A stretch of DNA of 13,626 bases, from NCBI GenBank assembly GCA_905236405.1, contig CAJOQB010000009.1, positions 1-13,626 of the forward strand. The letters are read 5' to 3'. The notes beneath the pieces are model-generated. The model was not told the origin of the DNA. It did not search any database and saw nothing but the letters and a program-made list of their open reading frames with translations. Positions 7,227 to 12,230 of the stretch are shown one piece after another. Numbering within the stretch: position 1 is the first letter of the stretch; each line of letters begins with the position of its first letter. Origin of the DNA: an uncultured Bacteroidales bacterium (GTDB lineage: Bacteria; Bacteroidota; Bacteroidia; Bacteroidales; P3). A program made the position numbers and the translations under genes.

Positions 7227-8258
7227 CTATTCTTTTTCTTCGAGAAATCTGAGTGAGTAACAGATGGCTTCGCACTGCATCAAGAAGTCGCGGTGGTTGT
7301 ATTGCGGCACATCGGTGCGGGGACTGTAAACAAAACCCATCAGGGTGATAAGGTATTTGTTATCAGGACTTGTGAGGGTGTAGCTGACATAGGGGCCACC
7401 CATGATGTCGCCAAAGGTACGCCACAAGCCACGTGTCTCCACGCAGTACTGTCCTGCCAATGTCACCTTGTTGTATTCGATGGGAAACTCTTTCCGTTCC
7501 AGTCCCATATAGCTTCCTTCGGCGGGACCGGGGACGTGTTCCTTGCACATGGCGTTGAGGCCGTTGAGGATGATTTCCTTGTCGAAGGATGCTTGCGAAC
7601 GGTAGGGCTCTTTCTTAATCAACACACTGATATCATAGTCTTTGGTGCGTTTCATTACCCAGGCAAAGTCTTCGGTCATCTTGTAGATGTCAAACTCCTT
7701 CGAGAAGGTGAGGTGGAAACCGAAATGTTTCTCTATCTTCTTCATCAGCTCGGGGTTGGACATATCCATGAACGCTTTTTGAACGCGGAGATGCTCAGCG
7801 TTGTACATGTCGTCCAACATCTTGGCATAGCAACGACACATCATCGAGTCGAACGAGGCCGCGTCTTTGGCGACAAAGTCATAAACCACTTGTGGTGAAG
7901 ACCATTCGTCGATGTGGCGATACACTTTGTTGGGGTTGTCGGGTTTGATGTCGATGATGATGATATTGCGATGCACACGGAACATATCCTGCTCATAGTA
8001 CGATGCCGGAGGTATCATGACTCTGCTGAACATCGGGTCGGGACGCAACTGACCCAGCCGTTGACTGAAGAAGAGCGAGTCGACCACACGGGCTACATCC
8101 CCTTTATAGGTCTCTTTGTCGGTGACAATCATCAGTTCGAGGGTCTTGCCCGACGAACTTCTCTTGCCCGATGGCTTTTCCGTATTCCCCGAGTCGCAGC
8201 TGCAGAGCAGATTGAGACCCAAAAGGGTTATCATGAGGGGAAGAATGACTTTTTTCAT
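7227..8258 (-). CDS. DUF4837-like lipoprotein, first gene of the envelope operon
   Basis: This 343-residue predicted lipoprotein starts at ATG 8258. The N-terminus MKKVILPLMITLLGL leads to a lipobox LCSC, with Cys21 as the lipidation site, followed by a Ser/Lys-rich linker. The open frame upstream to 8327 lacks a signal sequence and overlaps a hairpin region, so it is not used. The mature body is mixed alpha/beta without catalytic motifs that I recognise. It includes ELMIVTDKETY, a repeated-isoleucine strand (NIIIIDIKPDN), and a tail with GLWRTFGDIMGGPYVSY and YSPRTDV. These resemble DUF4837 proteins of Bacteroidota. The location is probably the periplasmic face of a membrane. The gene is first in a run ending with the Skp paralogues and sits 24 bases before the DUF6089-like gene. 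Function is unknown. Confidence 0.82.
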   Translation of the reverse strand: MKKVILPLMITLLGLNLLCSCDSGNTEKPSGKRSSSGKTLELMIVTDKETYKGDVARVVDSLFFSQRLGQLRPDPMFSRVMIPPASYYEQDMFRVHRNIIIIDIKPDNPNKVYRHIDEWSSPQVVYDFVAKDAASFDSMMCRCYAKMLDDMYNAEHLRVQKAFMDMSNPELMKKIEKHFGFHLTFSKEFDIYKMTEDFAWVMKRTKDYDISVLIKKEPYRSQASFDKEIILNGLNAMCKEHVPGPAEGSYMGLERKEFPIEYNKVTLAGQYCVETRGLWRTFGDIMGGPYVSYTLTSPDNKYLITLMGFVYSPRTDVPQYNHRDFLMQCEAICYSLRFLEEKE

Positions 8259-8301
8259 TATTATAATTATATAATTTAAATACGTTGATGAAACATTATG
8301 A

Positions 8302-8323
8302 ACTTGTTGCAGCAACAACAAGT
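8302..8323 (-). promoter_or_regulatory. Inverted repeat in the leader of the envelope operon
   Basis: ACTTGTTG (8302-8309) and CAACAAGT (8316-8323) form a perfect 8-bp inverted repeat around a 6-base loop. An alternative 15-bp palindrome, TTGTTGCAGCAACAA, lies inside it. It falls about ten bases downstream of the transcription start predicted from the -7 box at 8340-8347, so it would sit near the 5' end of the mRNA. It could be a protecting hairpin or an operator. No function is shown. Confidence 0.45.
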
Positions 8324-8339
8324 ACAATAGTTAAACAGA

Positions 8340-8347
8340 CAAAAGTA
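8340..8347 (-). promoter_or_regulatory. Bacteroidota-type promoter -7 element for the envelope operon
   Basis: On the minus strand this reads TACTTTTG, a full match to the Bacteroidota -7 consensus TAnnTTTG. The region 19-20 bases upstream has no convincing TTTG -33 box. The predicted transcription start is around 8333, about 75 bases before the DUF4837-like ATG (8258). It lies in an AT-rich gap between that gene and the epimerase stop, so it would drive the six-gene minus-strand operon. Confidence 0.6.
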
Positions 8348-8365
8348 GCAAATAATTTTAATTAG

Positions 8366-8381
8366 ACAGTTTTGTTACTGT
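8366..8381 (-). terminator. Weak hairpin downstream of the epimerase gene
   Basis: ACAGT (8366-8370) and ACTGT (8377-8381) form a 5-bp stem around TTTGTT, just after the epimerase stop at 8388-8390. The stem is short and the following minus-strand sequence is AT-rich without a clean T run, so termination would be weak. Transcripts of the epimerase gene may read into the envelope operon. Confidence 0.25.
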
Positions 8382-8387
8382 GTATTT

Positions 8388-9374
8388 TTAATTTATTGAC
8401 GTTTCCTTCTTTTGGGCCTTCCAGTCGAAGTAGGCTCGGATGGCCTCTTCGATAGGCGTCTGGGGCATCAGTAGTTCTTGTCGAGCCTTTAGGTTGCTGT
8501 AATACTCGTTGACAAGCAGTTGCCGCACATTCCTTGTGCATAGTTGGGTCTTGATTTTCAACATCTGAAGCAGGTCGCCCACATATCCTGCTGCCAGCAC
8601 CAACCAATCGGGCAATACCATCACCTGCTGTTTGTAGCCACAGAGCGAAGCCTGCAACACATAAAAGTCATGCAATGAGATGCTTTTACCAGTCAGAAGG
8701 TAGTTCTCGCCGTTGCGTCCCATGGTCAATGCGTTAACAATGGCAACGGCGGCATCTTTCACATAAACAAAGCTTTTACCGCCACTCGGGCAGACCATCC
8801 TTTTACGACCATAGGCAGCGTCGAGCAACTGTCCGCTGCTCGGTTTGGTGTCATAGGGGCCGATCATAAATCCGGGGTTGACGATAACGATGTGCCAGTC
8901 TGGATGTTCGGTGGTTTCCCAATGCAACAGTTGCTCCCCTTCGGCCTTGCTGCGTGCGTAGAACGATTGGCGGAAGGGCTCCGTCATCTCCGCCTCTTCA
9001 TCGGCAGGTTGGTCGGGCGAGCCATATCCAATGGTGTTGGCTGTGCTGACATGCACCAACCGTTTGATTCCATGCTCTTCCATTATCTGAAGGATGACCT
9101 CGACACCGTTTTTGTTGACAGGAAGATAGTCGCCATAGCTCAACAGGCTCATATCGGTGGTGCCGGCCACATTCACAATGGCGTCGCATCCTTTGGCTGC
9201 CTCACGCAGGATGTCTGCTTCAATGAACGAGCCTTCTTTTATGACCATGTTATCAAACTGTTGCAGTGACGAAGCACGTCTTACCAAAGCAACCACCTCA
9301 TGATTTTCGTTCAGCAGTTGACGCAGCACATTTTGACCCAATAAACCGTTGGCACCTGTAAGCAGCACTTTCAT
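8388..9374 (-). CDS. NAD(P)-dependent epimerase/reductase (extended SDR)
   Basis: This 328-residue extended short-chain dehydrogenase starts at ATG 9374, which places the nucleotide-binding motif right at the N-terminus: MKVLLTGANGLLG with GxxGxxG at residues 8-14. Further features are the acidic patch ADILREA, VNVAGTTD, the catalytic region HVSTANTIGYG (Ser110/Thr111) and the YxxxK pair Tyr139/Lys143. The order and spacing resemble dihydroflavonol reductase or 3-beta-hydroxysteroid dehydrogenase-like proteins of the epimerase/dehydratase superfamily, typically 310-340 residues. The substrate is unknown. Upstream codons to 9500 give no conserved sequence and cross the divergent promoter region, so that longer frame is rejected. 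The gene is monocistronic and divergent from the DUF456 gene, with palindromes in the shared 128-base gap. Confidence 0.88.
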   Translation of the reverse strand: MKVLLTGANGLLGQNVLRQLLNENHEVVALVRRASSLQQFDNMVIKEGSFIEADILREAAKGCDAIVNVAGTTDMSLLSYGDYLPVNKNGVEVILQIMEEHGIKRLVHVSTANTIGYGSPDQPADEEAEMTEPFRQSFYARSKAEGEQLLHWETTEHPDWHIVIVNPGFMIGPYDTKPSSGQLLDAAYGRKRMVCPSGGKSFVYVKDAAVAIVNALTMGRNGENYLLTGKSISLHDFYVLQASLCGYKQQVMVLPDWLVLAAGYVGDLLQMLKIKTQLCTRNVRQLLVNEYYSNLKARQELLMPQTPIEEAIRAYFDWKAQKKETSIN

Positions 9375-9391
9375 TGTCTGATATTTTTTTG

Positions 9392-9405
9392 CAATAACGT
9401 TGTTG
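9392..9405. promoter_or_regulatory. Near-palindrome upstream of the epimerase gene
   Basis: CAATAACGTTGTTG is a 14-base palindrome centred on AACGTT with a single mismatched pair of positions. It lies 18 bases upstream of the epimerase ATG, where a repressor operator would act. No TAnnTTTG box was found for the epimerase gene in this gap. The regulatory role is a guess from symmetry and position. Confidence 0.3.
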
Positions 9406-9443
9406 ACAGTCGGATATTGTATATTCAATCCATCGAGAATGTT

Positions 9444-9456
9444 TTTCCTTAGGAAA
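9444..9456. promoter_or_regulatory. 13-bp palindrome in the divergent intergenic region
   Basis: TTTCCT and AGGAAA flank a single T, giving a perfect 13-bp palindrome. It ends 14 bases upstream of the -7 box of the DUF456 gene (9471-9478), close to where a -33 element would lie. A protein bound here could affect transcription in that direction. It may also be chance in AT-rich DNA. Confidence 0.3.
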
Positions 9457-9470
9457 TATCGATAATTTCT

Positions 9471-9478
9471 TATTTTTG
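9471..9478 (+). promoter_or_regulatory. Bacteroidota-type promoter -7 element for the DUF456 gene
   Basis: TATTTTTG matches the TAnnTTTG consensus in full. A transcription start near 9485 would leave a leader of about 18 bases before ATG 9503. There is no clear -33 TTTG box; the expected position is occupied by the palindrome at 9444-9456. Confidence 0.55.
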
Positions 9479-9502
9479 CATCGACAAAACAAAGATGCAA
9501 TT

Positions 9503-10006
9503 ATGAGTACTGTGTTTATAATCATTGCTGTATTGTGTGCCATCGTGGGCATTGTAGGGTCGATAGTGCCGGGTCTCCCCGGTCCTCCTATCAGTTGGGT
9601 GGCGATGTTGATGCTCAATTTTTCGGCTCTCGAAGGGTTCAGCACCACCATGCTGGTTGTTTTTGCCATTGTGGCAGCCATCATCACAGTGCTTGATTAT
9701 GTGGTGCCTATCTGGGGTACCACCAAGTTTGGTGGCACCAAGGCGGGAGCCAAAGGCAGCACCTGGGGTTTGGTGGTCTCGGTGTTGGTGCTCCCCTTGT
9801 TGGGTATCACCCTCGGCCCCTTTGGCATCATTGGAATACTGGGAGGCCCTTTCGTAGGAGCCTATATTGGTGAGATGCAAGCAGGCAACAAAGACAACGC
9901 CATGCGTGCCGCCTTTGGTTCTTTCTTGGGTTTCTTGGCAGGAACATTCATGAAACTGGTCTACGGCATCGTGGTGTTGGTGCTGCTCATCGTGGCACTC
10001 TTTTGA
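9503..10006 (+). CDS. DUF456-family integral membrane protein
   Basis: This 167-residue, very hydrophobic protein has four to five predicted membrane segments (about residues 3-23, 28-40, 50-70, 88-120 and 136-165). Two glycine-rich stretches are typical of DUF456: VGSIVPGLPGPP (residues 17-28) and GTTKFGGTKAGAKGS (72-86). The latter sits in a loop where small residues and lysines alternate. Start ATG 9503 is used. A TTG at 9476 would lie inside the promoter box. The biochemical function of DUF456 proteins is not established; they are inner-membrane proteins. The gene stands alone, divergent from the epimerase gene and separated from the next operon by 169 bases with its own promoter. Confidence 0.88.
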   Translation: MSTVFIIIAVLCAIVGIVGSIVPGLPGPPISWVAMLMLNFSALEGFSTTMLVVFAIVAAIITVLDYVVPIWGTTKFGGTKAGAKGSTWGLVVSVLVLPLLGITLGPFGIIGILGGPFVGAYIGEMQAGNKDNAMRAAFGSFLGFLAGTFMKLVYGIVVLVLLIVALF

Positions 10007-10071
10007 CCGCCAGGGTCTCTTTTAACGTAGACTCTAAATGTTAATTATTTCCCTTAATAGTTTCGATTGTC

Positions 10072-10079
10072 TACTTTTG
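10072..10079 (+). promoter_or_regulatory. Bacteroidota-type promoter -7 element for the VOC/Fe-S operon
   Basis: TACTTTTG is a full TAnnTTTG match and is identical to the box at 8340-8347 on the other strand. A TTTC about 20 bases upstream (10048-10051) is a partial -33 match. A start near 10086 would give a leader of about 90 bases before ATG 10176, which includes the hairpin at 10125-10172. Confidence 0.6.
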
Positions 10080-10124
10080 TTGCAATCCGCTGTCATAGTC
10101 ATGTGATATAACTGGTTGCATAAC

Positions 10125-10172
10125 TGTAGGGTATATTCTGTGGCTGTGACTTCCAATAGTATATATTCTACA
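10125..10172 (+). promoter_or_regulatory. Long leader hairpin ending at the VOC start codon
   Basis: The arm 10125-10139 (TGTAGGGTATATTCT) can pair with 10158-10172 (AGTATATATTCTACA) as RNA. That gives 14 of 15 pairs, including two G-U wobbles and one U-U mismatch, around an 18-base loop. The right arm ends three bases before ATG 10176, so the folded form would cover the ribosome-loading region. Two copies of ATAACTG (10108-10114 and 10120-10126) precede and touch the left arm. A translational switch or RNA thermometer is possible. I recognise no known riboswitch class. Confidence 0.4.
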
Positions 10173-10175
10173 ATA

Positions 10176-11285
10176 ATGGAAGATAATTATTTGATTTCGG
10201 GAATCCAGCAAGTAGGTGTTGGATGCGAGAATTTCACAGAGGCATGGAAATGGTACATCGAGATGTTCCAGATGAATGTGCGTATCCTTGAAGACGACAC
10301 TGTGGCGGCCAAGATGCTGCCTTACACTGGCGGTGTGCCGCAGAAACGTCATGCTTGCATTGCCGTCAACCTGCAAGGCGGCGGCGGCTTTGAGATTTGG
10401 CAATACTCCGACCGAAAGCCCCAGCCGTGTGGTTTTGAGATAGAAGCAGGCGACTTGGGTATCACGTGTGCCAAACTGCGTACCCGTGACGCCGATGCTT
10501 TCCGCAAGCAGATTGCTGGCAAAATGGCCTCGGGTGCTTTCACTCCCAAAGGGAGACACGCGGGTCGTGTGAGCGAGGTGTGCACTATGCCCGACGGCAA
10601 GAAAGGCTTCATGGTGCAAGATCCTTGGGGCAACTATTTCCAAGTGGTCGAAGACAACTACATCTTCATCGAGCAGCATACCCTCGGCGGTGGCATCAGT
10701 GGTGCTACCACAGGCTGCAGCGATATCGACAAGACCATCCCCCTCTATCGTGACTTGTTGGGCTACGACACTGTGGTCTATGACAAGACCGATGTGTTTG
10801 AAGACATGAAGTTTATGAAAGGCGGCGAGGGTCGTTTCCGTCGTGTCTTGCTGGGTCATTCCCAACCACGGCGTGGTGCTTTTGCCCCCTTGTTCGGCAA
10901 CAGCACCATCGAGTTGGTGCAGGCGTTAGACCGCACCCCCCGCAAGATATACGAAGGTCGTTTCTGGGGCGACCCGGGTTTCATCCAAATCTGTTTCGAC
11001 GTCACCAACATGCGTGAGTTGGAGAAGCGGAGCAACGAACTGGGATTCCCCTTCACTGTGGACAGTTGCAAGGACGACAGCCATTTCGACATGGGCGAGG
11101 CCAGCGGCCATTTCACCTACATCGAAGACCCCGACGGCACCCTGCTCGAATTGGTCGAGGCCCACAAGCTGACGGTGATGAAACGTCCCCATATTTTCAT
11201 CAACATGTTGACCCGCAACCGTGAGAAGGCATTCCCCAAGCTCTTCTTCCGACTGATGGGCATGAACAAGGTGAAATTCGAATAA
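10176..11285 (+). CDS. Two-domain VOC (glyoxalase/dioxygenase-fold) protein
   Basis: This 369-residue protein has two vicinal-oxygen-chelate domains (about residues 8-160 and 172-330) and a basic C-terminal tail (331-369). Domain 1 shows FEIWQ (Glu73) and DPWGNYFQVVE (149-159). Domain 2 shows IPLYRDLLGY, IELVQ (Glu246) and DPDGTLLELVE (318-328). In typical VOC enzymes two His and two Glu bind a metal. Here the histidine positions seem to be Gln12 and Gly95 in domain 1 and Thr or Ala and Gln271 in domain 2. The last Glu of domain 1 is Gln156, while Glu246 and Glu325 remain in domain 2. The metal site is therefore atypical. ATG 10176 is used; an open TTG at 10116 lies in the leader. The gene heads the Fe-S operon, 10 bases before the first HdrC-like gene. 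The substrate is unknown. Confidence 0.85.
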   Translation: MEDNYLISGIQQVGVGCENFTEAWKWYIEMFQMNVRILEDDTVAAKMLPYTGGVPQKRHACIAVNLQGGGGFEIWQYSDRKPQPCGFEIEAGDLGITCAKLRTRDADAFRKQIAGKMASGAFTPKGRHAGRVSEVCTMPDGKKGFMVQDPWGNYFQVVEDNYIFIEQHTLGGGISGATTGCSDIDKTIPLYRDLLGYDTVVYDKTDVFEDMKFMKGGEGRFRRVLLGHSQPRRGAFAPLFGNSTIELVQALDRTPRKIYEGRFWGDPGFIQICFDVTNMRELEKRSNELGFPFTVDSCKDDSHFDMGEASGHFTYIEDPDGTLLELVEAHKLTVMKRPHIFINMLTRNREKAFPKLFFRLMGMNKVKFE

Positions 11286-11295
11286 CCTATTCTTT

Positions 11296-11907
11296 ATGGG
11301 AAATCTATCCGATTTTATCAAGCAGGATGTTCGCTACAAGGAATGTCTCAAAGCTTGCATGAACTGCGGCATGTGTACGGCTGTCTGCCCTGCTGCCGAG
11401 TTCTACCAGTACGACCCGCGACGTATCTGCGACACCGTGCAGCGTGGCGACGAGAGCGACTTGGAAGCCTTGTTGCGTGGCGACACCATCTGGTATTGTG
11501 GCCAGTGCATGTCGTGCAAAACCCGTTGTCCCCGAGGCAACGTGCCTGGCGAGTTGATTAATGTGCTTCGCAACGCATCGCAACAGTTGGGCTATTTCGC
11601 CGAGAGCGAGAAAGGCAATCAGCAGCGTCAGCTGATGCGTAGCATCGGTTCCAATATCTTGGAGATAGGCTATTGCGTCTATCCCGACCGTGTCGACCCC
11701 GACTATCATCCCGAGCAAGGGCCTATCTGGGAGTGGTACTACGAGCATATCGACGATATTGCCCCCAAGCTGGGCGCCAACTATCATGGCGAGGGTGCCG
11801 GTGCCCTACGCGACATCTCGGAGGAGGATCTCAACGAGGTGCGGCGTATTTTCGAGGTCACCGGCGGCATGGAGCTTCGCCATAAAGTACTGGAGGGCGA
11901 CCAATGA
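11296..11907 (+). CDS. HdrC-like di-[4Fe-4S] ferredoxin protein
   Basis: This 203-residue soluble protein carries two complete CxxCxxCxxxCP motifs: Cys21, 24, 27, 31 with Pro32, and Cys68, 71, 74, 78 with Pro79. An extra Cys17 and Cys45 lie nearby. This is the layout of heterodisulfide reductase subunit C and related electron-transfer subunits. The C-terminal 120 residues have no cysteine cluster apart from one Cys. They contain PEQGPIWEWYYEH and a final helical region (DISEEDLNEVRRIFEVTGG), which I take to be a docking domain. The protein probably passes electrons between a soluble partner and the HdrD-like membrane protein encoded downstream. Its TGA overlaps the next ATG by four bases (ATGA), indicating translational coupling. 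No hdrA or flavoprotein gene is visible in the window. Confidence 0.88.
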   Translation: MGNLSDFIKQDVRYKECLKACMNCGMCTAVCPAAEFYQYDPRRICDTVQRGDESDLEALLRGDTIWYCGQCMSCKTRCPRGNVPGELINVLRNASQQLGYFAESEKGNQQRQLMRSIGSNILEIGYCVYPDRVDPDYHPEQGPIWEWYYEHIDDIAPKLGANYHGEGAGALRDISEEDLNEVRRIFEVTGGMELRHKVLEGDQ

Positions 11908-12230
11908 AAAACTTTGGATATTCCATCAGCACCACCCGTATCCTCGACCTCGATGCCACCCAAGCGGAGCGAGCCAGCGAGTTGTTGGAGAGGGTTCCTT
12001 CGCTCAATGTTTGTATCGGCTGTGGCGGCTGTACCGCCACATGCTCTGCAGGTATGTTCACCGAGTTCAACATCCGTCGTGTGCAGACACTCTTTCGTCG
12101 CGGCCAGCTTGACGACCTCGACCGACAGCTGAAGAACTGTATGCTGTGCGGCAAGTGTATGCTGGTGTGTCCCCGTGGCATCAACACCCGACAGATGGTC
12201 ATAGAAATGAGGAGGCTGCTCAATGAATAA
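11904..12230 (+). CDS. Small HdrC-like di-[4Fe-4S] protein
   Basis: This 108-residue protein has two cluster motifs: Cys37, 40, 43, 47 (CIGCGGCTATCS, with Ser rather than Pro after the last Cys) and Cys79, 82, 85, 89 (CMLCGKCMLVCP). The 32-residue spacing between motifs, with the helix-forming FNIRRVQTLFRRGQ, matches that in HdrC-type proteins. The protein lacks their C-terminal extension and is about half the length of its upstream neighbour. The start ATG overlaps the upstream stop by four bases, and its own TAA overlaps the next ATG by eight bases (ATGAATAA), so the three Fe-S genes are probably made in fixed ratio. The likely role is as a second electron-wire subunit of the same complex. 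The name of a specific homologous complex cannot be assigned. Confidence 0.85.
   Translation: MKNFGYSISTTRILDLDATQAERASELLERVPSLNVCIGCGGCTATCSAGMFTEFNIRRVQTLFRRGQLDDLDRQLKNCMLCGKCMLVCPRGINTRQMVIEMRRLLNE

Noticed and set aside
10027..10074. GTAGAC/GTCTAC inverted repeat (10027-10032 and 10069-10074) as a terminator of the DUF456 gene
   Set aside because: The arms are only 6 bp and 36 bases apart, there is no T tract after them, and the right arm overlaps the promoter box. No convincing terminator was found after DUF456.
10071..10865. 264-codon open frame on the minus strand, opposite the VOC gene
   Set aside because: It covers the plus-strand promoter, leader and domain 1 of the VOC gene, and its translation has no family features.
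11305..11787. 160-codon minus-strand frame opposite the first HdrC-like gene
   Set aside because: It is an antisense shadow. The plus frame has two complete cluster motifs.
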